From NCBI GenBank assembly GCA_024639455.1, contig JAHEIH010000008.1, forward strand, positions 21,726-85,725: 64,000 nucleotides of DNA, written 5' to 3'. The stretch is from Cellvibrionales bacterium (GTDB lineage Bacteria > Pseudomonadota > Gammaproteobacteria > Pseudomonadales > JAHEIH01). The notes under the pieces were generated by a model. That model worked only from the letters and a program-made list of their open reading frames with translations. It ran no database searches and had not been told where the DNA came from. Positions 7,857-17,440 of this stretch are shown here, one piece after another (the stretch's first letter is position 1; the number at the start of each line of letters is the position of its first letter). Made by a program: the position numbers and the translations under genes.

Positions 7857-8999
7857 GTGACGAAGCGTGGTTTGGTGTTATCGGGAGGAGGTGCGCGCGG
7901 AGCCTATCAGGTCGGTGTGCTAAAGGCCATCTCTGAAATGCACGAAAAACACGCTCAAAATCCCTTTTCTATTGTGACGGGCACCTCCGCTGGGGCGATT
8001 AACGCTGTCGCCTTGGCCGCCTCGGCCAACAATTTTCGCCTAGCCGTGCGCAAGGTTGAGCGTCTGTGGAATAATTTGCACGTAGAGAGTATTTATAAAG
8101 CGGGTGCCAAGGATGTACTTTACGGCTTAGCGCGGATTGGCTTTTCACTCTTTAATAGCGGGGTTGGTCGCAGTCGTCCGCTATCGCTTCTCGACAACAG
8201 CCCGTTAAGAGAGCTGCTACAGCACTCGATTCAATTTCGCAACATTCAAAAACGCATTGACGCCGGTTATCTGGACGCAGTTGGGGTAAGTGCAACGGGA
8301 TATTCCAGTGGTGAGTCGGTCACGTTTTTTCAAGGTAACGACAGCATCGAGGGTTGGCACCGTCACCGACGTTTGGGGATGCAGACAACGCTGGGTGTCG
8401 AACACCTGATGGCCAGTTCGGCCATTCCGTTGATTTTTCCTCCCGAACGGGTAAGCCGGGAGTATTTTGGCGACGGTGCAATGCGTCAACTAGCGCCGGT
8501 AAGCCCAGCGCTGCGTATGGGTGCCGATCGCATTCTTGTCATTGGCGTATCGGGTAATGCTCGCAAAAGCCTGCCGCGGGAAACCACCGTTCATTCGCCC
8601 TCCATGGCGAATATGGTAGGGCATCTATTCAACAGTGCCTTTATTGATAGTTTAGAACACGATCTCGATATCATGCGGCGGATGAACGACTTGATTGGCA
8701 TGGTGCACAACGATTCCCCCTTTACCTCATTGGGGGAGTTGCGACTGGTCAACTTGCTGGCTATTTACCCTAGTGTTGAATTCGATGCCTTGGCGGAGCG
8801 TCACGTCAAAGACCTGCCGCGCACCATGCGCCGCATGATGGGACGCGTCGGCGCGACTGAGCGCGGCGGGGGTGGTAGCTTCGCATCCTACTTGTTATTT
8901 GAGCCCAATTTTATTCAGGAGTTGATCGAATACGGCTATCGTGACGCTATGGCGCAGCGCGAGGCAATCCACGACTTCTTCACCGGGGACGAAATTTGA
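7857..8999 (+). CDS. Patatin-like phospholipase
   Basis: A 380-residue patatin-family lipid acyl hydrolase. The oxyanion-hole glycine motif GGGARGAYQ lies at residues 10-18, the nucleophile serine is S44 in GTSAG, and the dyad aspartate is in FGDGAMRQ. These are all the catalytic elements required. No signal peptide is seen, so it is cytoplasmic or acts at the inner face of the membrane. I choose the GTG at 7857, preceded by GAGGAAGG; an upstream in-frame GTG at 7821 would add 12 atypical residues. Such proteins usually remodel phospholipids or act as lysophospholipases; the substrate cannot be told here. It is transcribed toward the RND operon. Confidence 0.88.
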   Translation: MTKRGLVLSGGGARGAYQVGVLKAISEMHEKHAQNPFSIVTGTSAGAINAVALAASANNFRLAVRKVERLWNNLHVESIYKAGAKDVLYGLARIGFSLFNSGVGRSRPLSLLDNSPLRELLQHSIQFRNIQKRIDAGYLDAVGVSATGYSSGESVTFFQGNDSIEGWHRHRRLGMQTTLGVEHLMASSAIPLIFPPERVSREYFGDGAMRQLAPVSPALRMGADRILVIGVSGNARKSLPRETTVHSPSMANMVGHLFNSAFIDSLEHDLDIMRRMNDLIGMVHNDSPFTSLGELRLVNLLAIYPSVEFDALAERHVKDLPRTMRRMMGRVGATERGGGGSFASYLLFEPNFIQELIEYGYRDAMAQREAIHDFFTGDEI

Positions 9000-9003
9000 T
9001 CTA

Positions 9004-9058
9004 TTTAGTGCTCATTATTAGAAAAACAGCACTAAAGTTGTGACATTTCTTTTATAAT
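9004..9058 (+). promoter_or_regulatory. Candidate operator and -10 box ahead of the RND efflux operon
   Basis: A perfect 9-bp inverted repeat, TTTAGTGCT (9004-9012) and AGCACTAAA (9028-9036), lies right after the patatin stop. Seventeen bases further on is an exact TATAAT (9053-9058), 29 bp before the start of the pump's adaptor gene. The right arm of the repeat occupies the place of the -35 element, which fits a repressor operator. Without a strong U-run after it, the repeat is less likely to be only a terminator for the patatin gene. No regulator gene is adjacent. Confidence 0.45.
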
Positions 9059-9086
9059 TGATGTTTTTACATTCTTCGGAAACGTC

Positions 9087-10157
9087 ATGAAATTTTCAAT
9101 CAAACGAGCCATTCGCCCTCTATTAATTCTAGTGGTGGGCATTGCTGTTGCGATGGTGATGGTATCTAATCGACAGGTTCCGCCTTCTGAAGCCGGACCT
9201 AATCGCTTACCCTACGTAGAGACGCAAAACATCGATCTGGGGCCGCAGCCGATTGTGATAAGCGCCCATGGCACTGTGATCTCCTCGCAAATTTTGCGTT
9301 TGGCGAGTGAAGTGTCAGGCCCTGTCGTTTGGGTATCGCCTAGCTTCAACGAAGGGCAGTATGTTCAGGCGGGAGAAGAGCTCCTCAAAATCGAAGCCAT
9401 TCCTTATGAGTTAGCGCTGGCTCAAGCCCAGGCGTCGTTGGCGAGTGCCAAGGTGGCGTTGGCAGACGCTGAAGCGTTACAACGCAAGGCGCGTATCGTC
9501 GAGGCAAAAGCCAATATCGAAGTCGCTGAAAATTTAGTGCGTAAGGCGACCTTGGATCTGTCAAAAACCACTGTGCGAGCACCCTTTAACGCCATACTGG
9601 ACACTGTGCCAGTAGAGCTAGGCGAGTATTTAAACCCAGGAAAATTGGTGGCCAACCTGTTGGGAACAGATGTCGCTGAAGTCCACTTGCCGCTGCTGCA
9701 AAGCGACGCGGTCTACCTTGATAAGAACAATCAAGTGCAGGTCGAGATCAAGCGACAAATTGCCGGAGAAGAGCGCGTTTGGCCGGCGCGTTTTGCGCGT
9801 TTAGAGGGGCGCCTTAACGCGCAGACACGTGTGATGAACGCGGTAGTTGAGATTGCTGAGCCCTATGCGCCGCAAGACGGCGGCATCCCGTTGGTATTGG
9901 GTGCCTTTGTAGAGGTTGAGATAAGCGGTGAAGCAGTGACCAACGCAGCAACCATTCCACAGATGGCTATCCATGCCGGTTCCACCGTCTATGTATTTGA
10001 AGATGGCATGATCCGCAAACGCGAGGTTGAGCAAGTGCACGCCGACGGCCGTGGCAACGTGGTTATTCGAGGCCTTGAAAGCGGCGAAAAGTTGGTGGTC
10101 AACCGTCTTGAAACTATGTATGACAGCATGCCAGTGGCGGTAAAGAATGAACAATAG
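9087..10157 (+). CDS. RND efflux periplasmic adaptor subunit (membrane fusion protein)
   Basis: A 356-residue HlyD/AcrA-type adaptor linking an inner-membrane RND pump to an outer-membrane channel. It has an N-terminal membrane anchor (about 8-27) and a split lipoyl domain with the halves VSPSFNEGQYVQAGEELLKIE and TVRAPFNAILDTVPVELGEYL. A short helical hairpin of alanine-rich sequence lies between them, followed by a beta-barrel domain and a membrane-proximal domain with VNRLETMYDSMPV at the end. The last 11 bp overlap the RND pump gene, so the two are coupled. There is no lipobox cysteine. No outer-membrane factor gene is in the window, so a shared TolC-like channel is likely. Confidence 0.9.
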   Translation: MKFSIKRAIRPLLILVVGIAVAMVMVSNRQVPPSEAGPNRLPYVETQNIDLGPQPIVISAHGTVISSQILRLASEVSGPVVWVSPSFNEGQYVQAGEELLKIEAIPYELALAQAQASLASAKVALADAEALQRKARIVEAKANIEVAENLVRKATLDLSKTTVRAPFNAILDTVPVELGEYLNPGKLVANLLGTDVAEVHLPLLQSDAVYLDKNNQVQVEIKRQIAGEERVWPARFARLEGRLNAQTRVMNAVVEIAEPYAPQDGGIPLVLGAFVEVEISGEAVTNAATIPQMAIHAGSTVYVFEDGMIRKREVEQVHADGRGNVVIRGLESGEKLVVNRLETMYDSMPVAVKNEQ

Positions 10158-13100
10158 CATCGAAAATTCCGGCCCTATCGGCTGGATGGCGAGCAACCCG
10201 ATTGCCGCCAACCTACTGTTTGTTCTGGCTATTTTGATGGGTTTTATCGCTATCAAAGAACTGCCCAAAGAGGTCTTCCCCAGCTTCCCGCCCGAGCAAG
10301 TGACGGTGACTGTGCCCTACCCAGGCAGTTCGCCTGAAGAGGTTGAGCGCGGTATTTTAATTAAGGTCGAAGAAGCCGTTCGCGACGTTATAGGCATCAA
10401 AGAAATCCGCAGCGTGGCACGCGAGAGCGTCGGTATTGTCACCGTGCAGATGCTGCCAGGCTCCGACATGAGCAAGGCGGTCAACGAAATTAAAATGCGC
10501 GTCGACAGTATCGCCGCTTTTCCGCTCGACGCGGAGAAGCCCATTGTGGCGGAGACCATTTATCGCGGTGGCGGTATCTTCGTTACGGTGTCAGCGAATA
10601 TGGATATCGCCTCGTTAAAAGAGCTGACCTATCAGGTGCGCGAAGAGTTGCTGCAACTCGATAACGTGACTGAAATTGCCATGATGGGCGATCGCGACTA
10701 CGAGATATCCATCGAGGTGTCGCAACAAGATATGGAACGCTTCGGGCTGACCTTCAATGACGTGGCCGCCGCTATTCGTAAGAATTCGCGCGATCTACCG
10801 GGTGGTCAGATGCGCACCGCAAACGGCACGATTAAACTACGCTCTGAGTCACAGGCGTATACCGGGCCAGAATTTGAAAAACTACCGCTGATGACGGGCC
10901 CTGACGGCACCTTTATCTATGTCGGTGATATCGCCAAGGTCATCGATGGCTTCAACGAAAAGCCCGTTTTGAGCATCATGGATGGCAAGCCGGCGATCAC
11001 CCTGATGGTGCAGCAAGTTGGCGACCAAGACGTATTACAGATTGCCCAAGAGGTGCGTGATTACGTCGATGTTAAACGCAGTAAATTGAGTGCCGGCGTC
11101 ACCCTGTCCACCTGGGTTGACCAAACCCGAATTTTGCAAAGCCGTATTGACATGATGCTCAATAACGCTATCCAAGGTGCAGCGTTGGTCGTGATCGTGT
11201 TGGCGCTGTTCCTAGACCTGACGCTGGCGTTTTGGGTGATTTTGGGCGTCCCCTTTGCCATGATGGCCACCCTAGGCAGTATTTACGTGCTCGGTGTCCC
11301 TGTGTCGATCAACATTTTGTCGGTATTCGCTTTCATTCTTGTGCTGGGTATCCTGGTCGATGATGCCATCGTGACAGCCGAGAGCGCCTATGCTCGATTG
11401 CAAGAAGAGCGCAAAGGTTTGGTGTCTGTGGTGGGTGGGGTTCGCCGCGTCGCGGTTTCGACCACCTTCGGCGCGTTGACCACTATGATTGCCTTTATGC
11501 CGACGCTCTTGATCGAGGAGGGCTTCGGGCGAGCATTATCGCAGCTTGGTCCGGTGGTCATTTTCTGTATTTTGTTCTCTCTCGTTGAGACAAAGCTGAT
11601 CCTGCCCTCACATTTGCGCCATGTGAACCTAGAGAAGAAAGAGCGCGGTTGGTTAAAGCCGTTTTACCGTCTGCAAAACGCCTGTGCAGGAAGTTTGTTG
11701 CGTTTCGCGCACGGCCCGTATAAGCGTACTCTCGATCGTGCCGTTACCCATCGCTATACAACATTATCCATCTTTTTGGCGGGCTTCATTATCGTGGCGG
11801 CCTTTATTCCATCGGGCTGGGTGCGTTTTGTTTTCTTCCCTGTGGTACCGTCAGATTTTATTAACGCCAGCCTTGAAATGCCCGAGGGTACCTCCTGGCG
11901 CGAGACCTATAAAATTGCTGATCGCATACAAAATGCCGCCCTGGCGATGGATGAAAAGCATAAAGCGGCTGACCCTATGGGTCGAAGTGCGATTAAGAAT
12001 CTATTCACGATTAGTGGCAGTGACACTTCTGCTCAGGTGCTTATGGAATTAACCCCGAGCGAAGAGCGCGATATTGATGCGGTTAAGTTGTCAAATTGGT
12101 TGCGCGAAGCGCTTGGGCCGATAGAGGGCGCCCGCTCCTTTATTATTAACGAAACGGCTGGTCCACCGGGACTAGCGCCATTAGAAGTCGAACTCAGCGG
12201 AAAAAATCTTGATAAACTGCGCGTGGCGGCCGAACAAGTGAAAATTGGCTTGCAGAGCATCGAAGGCGTGTTTGATGTACGCGATAGCTTCAACGCGGGC
12301 GGTACCGAATTTAATATCCAGGTGACGCCAGAGGGCCAGTCATTGGGTCTTGGCAATGTCGATTTGGCGGCTCAGGTGCGGCAAGCGTTTTATGGTATGG
12401 AAGTACAGCGCGTGCAGCGTGGCCGTGATGAAATTCGTGTGTTTGTGCGTCTCGATCGAGCGGACCGCAGCATGTTGGGTGCCATTAACGACCTGTGGAT
12501 CCGTTTGCCTAACGGCACTAGCGTGCCCTTCCCTGTGGTGGGACGCATCGAAGAATACAGCGGTTTGAGCGTGATTAACCGCATCGATATGCGCCGTGTG
12601 GTATCGGTGAGCGCCAACTTTGACAAGTCCAAGGTAGAGCCCGGTGAAGTACTTAATATCTTACGTAGCCAAACCATCCCCGACGTGAATGAGAACTTCC
12701 CCGATGTGCGGGTGGATTTCGGAGGCGAGGCGGAGCAACAGTCGAATACCTCGGACACACTTGGGCTCGCGACATTGTTCGTGATGATTCTGATCTACTC
12801 TGCGCTAGCGATTCCATTGAAATCTTACGGTCAGCCATTGCTGATTATGAGTGTCATTCCTTTCGGTGTGGTCGGCGCCTTTGCTGGCCACTTTATTATG
12901 GGCTTTGACCTCAGCATCATTTCCATTATCGGTATCATTGGTTTGATTGGGGTGGTGGTTAACGATTCGCTAGTGATGGTGGACTTCATCAACCACTTCA
13001 AAGCGGCCGGTCACGGCTGGCGCGAAGCGGTAATGAAGGCGGGGCCAACGCGATTCCGTGCCGTGTTCTTGACCTCGCTGACCACTTTTGTTGGTCTGGC

Positions 13101-13308
13101 GCCTATCCAGCTTGAGCGTTCGCTGCAAGCGCAGTTTGTAAAACCGATGGCAACGTCATTGGCCTTTGGTATTTTGTTCTCTACCGTGGTGACCTTGATA
13201 CTGATTCCTGTGCTGTACTTTGTCGCCAAAGACCTGAAACACTTGGCTAAGCGTCTGTTTGGAATAGAATCAAATCATTTCAAAGAGCTGGAAGACAACG
13301 CTAATTAA
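10147..13308 (+). CDS. RND multidrug/lipophile efflux transporter, AcrB/AcrD/AcrF family
   Basis: A 1053-residue inner-membrane proton antiporter of the usual RND size with two repeats, each having a transmembrane bundle and a large periplasmic loop. The N-terminal helix is followed by the porter-domain signature FPPEQVTVTVPYPGSSPEEVE. The proton-relay aspartate pair is in GILVDDAIVTAE of TM4, and TM10-12 hold VVVNDSLVMVDF. It is the pump for the preceding adaptor gene. The sequence resembles the less-studied marine and proteobacterial AcrB-like clade more than AcrB itself, so I give no drug specificity. Confidence 0.93.
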   Translation: MNNSIENSGPIGWMASNPIAANLLFVLAILMGFIAIKELPKEVFPSFPPEQVTVTVPYPGSSPEEVERGILIKVEEAVRDVIGIKEIRSVARESVGIVTVQMLPGSDMSKAVNEIKMRVDSIAAFPLDAEKPIVAETIYRGGGIFVTVSANMDIASLKELTYQVREELLQLDNVTEIAMMGDRDYEISIEVSQQDMERFGLTFNDVAAAIRKNSRDLPGGQMRTANGTIKLRSESQAYTGPEFEKLPLMTGPDGTFIYVGDIAKVIDGFNEKPVLSIMDGKPAITLMVQQVGDQDVLQIAQEVRDYVDVKRSKLSAGVTLSTWVDQTRILQSRIDMMLNNAIQGAALVVIVLALFLDLTLAFWVILGVPFAMMATLGSIYVLGVPVSINILSVFAFILVLGILVDDAIVTAESAYARLQEERKGLVSVVGGVRRVAVSTTFGALTTMIAFMPTLLIEEGFGRALSQLGPVVIFCILFSLVETKLILPSHLRHVNLEKKERGWLKPFYRLQNACAGSLLRFAHGPYKRTLDRAVTHRYTTLSIFLAGFIIVAAFIPSGWVRFVFFPVVPSDFINASLEMPEGTSWRETYKIADRIQNAALAMDEKHKAADPMGRSAIKNLFTISGSDTSAQVLMELTPSEERDIDAVKLSNWLREALGPIEGARSFIINETAGPPGLAPLEVELSGKNLDKLRVAAEQVKIGLQSIEGVFDVRDSFNAGGTEFNIQVTPEGQSLGLGNVDLAAQVRQAFYGMEVQRVQRGRDEIRVFVRLDRADRSMLGAINDLWIRLPNGTSVPFPVVGRIEEYSGLSVINRIDMRRVVSVSANFDKSKVEPGEVLNILRSQTIPDVNENFPDVRVDFGGEAEQQSNTSDTLGLATLFVMILIYSALAIPLKSYGQPLLIMSVIPFGVVGAFAGHFIMGFDLSIISIIGIIGLIGVVVNDSLVMVDFINHFKAAGHGWREAVMKAGPTRFRAVFLTSLTTFVGLAPIQLERSLQAQFVKPMATSLAFGILFSTVVTLILIPVLYFVAKDLKHLAKRLFGIESNHFKELEDNAN

Positions 13309-14297
13309 GGTTGCATGTGGTGGACGGTGCCGTTTGAGGCGATCGCCACCACCTCTCCAGCGCGGTTAAATCCTACATCGACCACCGCTGCCCCGGTCGG
13401 CTTCCACGCCGAGCGTTTGGGCATCTCCCAGCGCCCGATCTCGGTCATCTCGGGAAGTTGCCACAGTTGTACCATGCGATCTGAGCTGCCGGTTAACAGT
13501 TGGCTGTTATCGGATTTAAAACGCCCAGCGGAAAAGGTACGGCCGCGGCGCAAGGCGTCGCCGATAATCGGTACGTCGGCTAGCGCACTGCCATCGCGGG
13601 TTCGCCATACGGTTGCGCGGTCGTACTTACTCACGCTGAAAGCCAATTCTCCGTTGTCTGACAACGATACAAGACGCACGTCATCGCCGTGTTGAAACCG
13701 GCTAACCTCGCGACCATCGGCTACCGACCAATACACGGCGCTTTGATCTTCAGCCCCAGATAGCATCCATCGACCGTCGGCGCTGATATCGACACTGCGC
13801 ACACGGTTGTCATGTAAAAACTCGCGCAGCACACGGCCGCGACTGGCGTTAAAGATTACCGCGGTGTGGTTGTCGAGAGCGAGGGCAGCGAGCACGCCGA
13901 TATCAGTGGCATTGCTGATGGCGATGCCGTGAACTTCTGCGGGGGCTCGCCAATAGGTGAGGTCTTCGCCGGTGGTTGCATCCCACAGCACCATGGTCTG
14001 GCGATCTGAGGTCATCACATAGCGACCATCAGGTGAAAAGGCCGCGCTGGTAATAGTGCTATCGTCACCGCCATGGTTCCAGTCGAAGAGTCGCTCGCCG
14101 GGTGTCAGTTGCCAGTAAGAACCGCCGTGGGTAAAGGCACCCACCATCGCGTGGCTGGCATCCTTAGAAAGAGCGCCGCCGTAGAGGCCATCGATAGCGA
14201 CGTCTAAGGATGCATGAGGAGATTTGGCGCTACAGCCTGTAAGGGCCAGTGCGCCAACAAAAAGAGTAATGGGTAGACCAAACGCACGTCTGAGCAT
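13305..14297 (-). CDS. WD40-repeat lipoprotein
   Basis: 330 residues. The N-terminal signal peptide ends in the lipobox LTGC at about residues 19-22, so the protein should be a lipoprotein facing the periplasm. The rest is a series of WD40 blades: DGRYVMTSDRQTMVLWDATTGE, DGRWMLSGAEDQSAVYWSVADG, NGELAFSVSKYDRATVWRTRDG and DNSQLLTGSSDRMVQLWQLPE are four clear copies among about seven. It is probably a beta-propeller binding a protein partner; there is no catalytic domain. It overlaps the end of the RND gene by 4 bp on the opposite strand and lies 11 bp downstream of the Rsd/AlgQ gene. Function unknown. Confidence 0.8.
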   Translation of the reverse strand: MLRRAFGLPITLFVGALALTGCSAKSPHASLDVAIDGLYGGALSKDASHAMVGAFTHGGSYWQLTPGERLFDWNHGGDDSTITSAAFSPDGRYVMTSDRQTMVLWDATTGEDLTYWRAPAEVHGIAISNATDIGVLAALALDNHTAVIFNASRGRVLREFLHDNRVRSVDISADGRWMLSGAEDQSAVYWSVADGREVSRFQHGDDVRLVSLSDNGELAFSVSKYDRATVWRTRDGSALADVPIIGDALRRGRTFSAGRFKSDNSQLLTGSSDRMVQLWQLPEMTEIGRWEMPKRSAWKPTGAAVVDVGFNRAGEVVAIASNGTVHHMQP

Positions 14298-14308
14298 GGG
14301 GCTCCGTG

Positions 14309-14755
14309 TTAGTTTATGGCTACCTCGTGCGACGTGTGTAGAATGTCGATTAGGCGATCTTCCAAGGCAAAACGTGTAGCGAGCACGTCGCGCATGGTAG
14401 CCAGTTCAATTTCAAGCGCCAATTTGTCTTGCGCGGCTTCAAAGTGGTCATTGAATTCTAGTGCCACTTCGGTGGTTGAGCTAATTTCGGGAAACAGATC
14501 GAGCGCTTCGCGTAAGTGTGGTTTGTCTTCAAAGCTCTTAGCTTCTGCCACCAGTTTCTGGAACACTTCAAAATGTCCCGCTGATACATAGTCGACCAAA
14601 ATATTGCAAAATTTAGCCAGCGGTGTCGCGTCTATGTCGTCTTCAGGGCGCTCATTGGCGCCGTGGAAGGCTTGGATAAGATCTGTACGCTCAGCAAGCC
14701 AGCGGTCGAGTAGGCCTTGTACTTCTTCAAATAGGGCGGGTGCGTTTGCGTCCAT
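14309..14755 (-). CDS. Rsd/AlgQ family regulator of sigma-70
   Basis: A 148-residue all-helical protein of the Rsd/AlgQ family. Rsd binds region 4 of the housekeeping sigma factor and lowers its use in stationary phase; AlgQ is the Pseudomonas form tied to alginate and siderophore control. The two most conserved stretches are here: LVDYVSAGHFEVFQKL around residues 52-68, and ATRFALEDRLIDIL near the end. The family's paired W/R-rich start also fits (LLDRWLAER). It is divergent from the ggt-like gene and followed by the WD40 lipoprotein gene. Confidence 0.85.
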   Translation of the reverse strand: MDANAPALFEEVQGLLDRWLAERTDLIQAFHGANERPEDDIDATPLAKFCNILVDYVSAGHFEVFQKLVAEAKSFEDKPHLREALDLFPEISSTTEVALEFNDHFEAAQDKLALEIELATMRDVLATRFALEDRLIDILHTSHEVAIN

Positions 14756-14853
14756 GGTGATTCTCTCTCTGCTTGTATGCCGACCTTATCGCTTTATGTA
14801 CGGCTGCGCAATACAAAGGTGTCACATAGCATGGCGTGAATCGCCCATGTCGT

Positions 14854-14872
14854 TAGCACAAGGTCTGTGCTA
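14854..14872. promoter_or_regulatory. Inverted repeat between rsd and the ggt-like gene
   Basis: TAGCACA and TGTGCTA flank five bases, 34 bp before the start of the gamma-glutamyltranspeptidase-like gene in the divergent intergenic region. Symmetry and position suggest an operator; nothing else supports it. Confidence 0.3.
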
Positions 14873-14906
14873 GCGTAGCTATATTATGTTTTTTTGGAGG
14901 CTTAAT

Positions 14907-16730
14907 ATGGTCAACAGCTCACATTGTTGCGGTCGTTCACGCTCTAAGTATCGTTGGTGGTCTGTGGGGACGGTGTTATTCATCTTTGTTATCGCGGCGG
15001 GGGTCAGCAACAACAGTCGCGCTGAGATAGGCCCTGGCGCCCGGCCAGTGGGTTATGATTGGTCGCGCAGCCCTGTGTATGGTGTCAATGGCATGGCGGC
15101 CACTGCACAGCCGCTGGCCTCACAGGTGGCTATTGATGTGCTACAAGCCGGAGGCTCGGCGGTAGATGCGGCCATCGCGGCTAACGCTGCACTGGGGCTC
15201 ATGGAGCCTACGGGTAATGGCATTGGCGGCGACCTGTTTGCCATCGTGTGGGATGGTCAATCCCTCAGCGGTTACAACGGTTCAGGCCGCTCACCCAAAG
15301 GGCAAACCTTGGCGCAATTATTACAGCGTATCGACGATATGAAGGCGAGTGGTAAACTCGCGGCGGACTACGAAGGCATTCCCTCTCATGGCAGTTTGTC
15401 GGTGACTGTGCCCGGTACTGTCGATGGTTGGTTCGCCTTGCACGATCGCTTTGGCAAATTGCCGATGCAACAGGTTCTGGCGCCAGCGATTAAATACGCC
15501 CATGAAGGCTTCCCCGTAAGTCCTGTGATTGCTTATTACTTCAGCGGCAATCTGCGCCGTTTTCAGCAAGTGGCGCCGATGGTAGAGGGTGTAGATAACG
15601 CCATGGCGACTTATTTTAAGGGTGAGCGCGCGCCGGTGGCGGGTGAGATTTTCCGCAACCCCGACTTGGGAAATACCCTCAGTGCTATTGCGCAAGGCGG
15701 ACGAGATGCGTTTTATAAGGGCGTGTTGGCCAAGCGCATGGATGCCTACTTGCAGCGCATCAATGCGCCATTACGTTACCGTGACTTTGCCGAACACCGC
15801 GGCGAGTGGGTGACGCCGCTGTCGGTCGATTACCGCGGTTACACTCTGCATGAACTTCCCCCCAATGGACAGGGCATGGCCGCACTGCAAATGTTGAGCA
15901 TTTTGAAGAATTTTGACCTTGCCAGTATGCCGCGCGATTCGGCCCAAGTTTTCCATCTCATGGTGGAGGCCAAGCGGCTCGCGTTTGAAGATATGGCGCG
16001 CTACTACGCCGATACTGATTTTGCTCAGATTCCCTATCAGCCGCTGTTGTCTGATGCCTATGGCAAGGCGCGGGCCGCGTTGATTGACCCCGCTAAGGCG
16101 ATGCCGGACGTGGCAGCGGGTGAGGTGAAGCTTGAAGGCGAAGGCGACACGACCTATCTTACCGTGGCCGATGGCAATGGCATGATGGTATCACTGATTC
16201 AATCTAACTATCGCGGCATGGGTTCCGGTTTGGTGCCTGACGGCATGGGCTTTATGCTGCAAGATCGCGGTGAACTGTTCGCTTTGCAGGAAGGGCACCC
16301 CAACGTTTATGCGCCTGGCAAGCGTCCCTTTCACACGATTATTCCCGCTTTTCTCAGCAAAGGCGGCAAGCCGGTCATGAGCTTTGGTCTAATGGGCGGT
16401 GGCATGCAGCCCCAGGGGCACGTGCAAGTTGTGGTGAATATGGTGGATTACGGTATGAATGTGCAAGAGGCCGGCGATGCGGCGCGCTTCTTACACGATG
16501 GTGGTCGCACCCCGGAAGCGCTGTCGTTTGACCCGCTTGGTACGCTACACGTAGAAACCGGTGTGCCGGCAGAGACCGTGATGAAACTTCGCGCTATGGG
16601 GCATCAGGTGAAGGTCGATGACCGCGGGGTTATGTTTGGCGGGTATCAGGCCATTGCGATTGACCCCAGCAGCGGTGCTTATATCGGCGCTACCGAAATG
16701 CGTAAGGACGGCACGGTGGCGGCGTACTAG
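14907..16730 (+). CDS. Gamma-glutamyltranspeptidase family N-terminal nucleophile hydrolase
   Basis: 607 residues, exported: a signal peptide with a long hydrophobic stretch (about 18-35) ends near NSRAE. The proenzyme should cut itself before the catalytic threonine T415 in the GDTTYL motif, giving large and small subunits. The large subunit shows NAALGLMEPTGNGIGGD, typical of the family. The small subunit has MGGGMQPQGHVQ in place of the GSPGG loop of E. coli Ggt, a form shared with the broader Ggt-like group, so the natural substrate may not be glutathione. The start follows a strong GGAGG; an in-frame ATG 7 codons upstream lacks one. GshA, which makes the glutathione precursor, is 2 kb away. 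Confidence 0.88.
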   Translation: MVNSSHCCGRSRSKYRWWSVGTVLFIFVIAAGVSNNSRAEIGPGARPVGYDWSRSPVYGVNGMAATAQPLASQVAIDVLQAGGSAVDAAIAANAALGLMEPTGNGIGGDLFAIVWDGQSLSGYNGSGRSPKGQTLAQLLQRIDDMKASGKLAADYEGIPSHGSLSVTVPGTVDGWFALHDRFGKLPMQQVLAPAIKYAHEGFPVSPVIAYYFSGNLRRFQQVAPMVEGVDNAMATYFKGERAPVAGEIFRNPDLGNTLSAIAQGGRDAFYKGVLAKRMDAYLQRINAPLRYRDFAEHRGEWVTPLSVDYRGYTLHELPPNGQGMAALQMLSILKNFDLASMPRDSAQVFHLMVEAKRLAFEDMARYYADTDFAQIPYQPLLSDAYGKARAALIDPAKAMPDVAAGEVKLEGEGDTTYLTVADGNGMMVSLIQSNYRGMGSGLVPDGMGFMLQDRGELFALQEGHPNVYAPGKRPFHTIIPAFLSKGGKPVMSFGLMGGGMQPQGHVQVVVNMVDYGMNVQEAGDAARFLHDGGRTPEALSFDPLGTLHVETGVPAETVMKLRAMGHQVKVDDRGVMFGGYQAIAIDPSSGAYIGATEMRKDGTVAAY

Positions 16731-17440
16731 AAAAACCACACCACGAGTAGCGGCAGGGCCACGGCGATGAACGCGCCCGCGAGGCCCATGCCGAGACTGG
16801 CAAAAGCCCCAGCGACAGGGCTTATATCGAAGGCGCGGGTGGTTCCCGTCCCGTGCGACACCAAGCCCAGGGTAAAACCCATCACTCGCTCATCGTTTAT
16901 GCCCAGCAGTCTAAAAATAGGCGGGCCAAAGATCACCCCTGTTAGACCGGTCACCATCACCGCGGCGGCGGCCACCGTACCACTGCCACCAAATTGTTCC
17001 GCTAAGGCATACGAAATAGGGGTGGTGACCGTTTTGGGCAGTAGCGACATCAACGTGCTGTGATTGGCCCCCGCCACATAGGCGATCAGCACAGCGATGG
17101 CGGTGGCTAGGCTGGCACCTAGTACGGTCGACAACAGCGTGCCAAGCATCATGCTACGAATACGACGTAATTGCTGAAACAGCGGTACTGCCAAGGCCAC
17201 GGTGGCGGGCCCAAGCAAAAACATAAGGATTTCAGTGTTGGCAAAGTATTGGCGATAGTCGATATCCAGCAGGACGAGTATTACGCCGATTGCGCTGGGC
17301 GACCAAATGAGAGGGTGGAGTATGGGTAGCCGCTTGGCACGCTGATAGAGTGCGTTGAAGCCTAGGAATAGGCACACGGTTAGGGTTAGCGCAAACAGCG
17401 GGCTGTCGAGTAGTTGTTGCGAAATCTCAAGCATGGCCAT
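16727..17440 (-). CDS. lrgB: LrgB/CidB family membrane protein
   Basis: 237 residues with about seven transmembrane helices. It is the larger partner of LrgA in systems linked to murein hydrolase control, programmed lysis and, in some bacteria and in the plant homologue PLGG1, pyruvate or glycolate transport. The hallmark ANHSTLMSLLPKTVTTPISYALAEQFGG stretch is intact, as is the later LGLVSHGTGTTRAFDISPVAGAFASLGMGLAG. Translation starts at ATGGCCATG inside the last codons of lrgA, so the two are coupled. It converges with the ggt-like gene (4-bp overlap). Confidence 0.9.
   Translation of the reverse strand: MAMLEISQQLLDSPLFALTLTVCLFLGFNALYQRAKRLPILHPLIWSPSAIGVILVLLDIDYRQYFANTEILMFLLGPATVALAVPLFQQLRRIRSMMLGTLLSTVLGASLATAIAVLIAYVAGANHSTLMSLLPKTVTTPISYALAEQFGGSGTVAAAAVMVTGLTGVIFGPPIFRLLGINDERVMGFTLGLVSHGTGTTRAFDISPVAGAFASLGMGLAGAFIAVALPLLVVWFF

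Noticed and set aside
7438..7860. 140-codon open frame covering the start of the DUF6249-like gene and the intergenic region
   Set aside because: Antisense to a protein with a clear signal peptide and ribosome-binding site; its own translation shows no domain.
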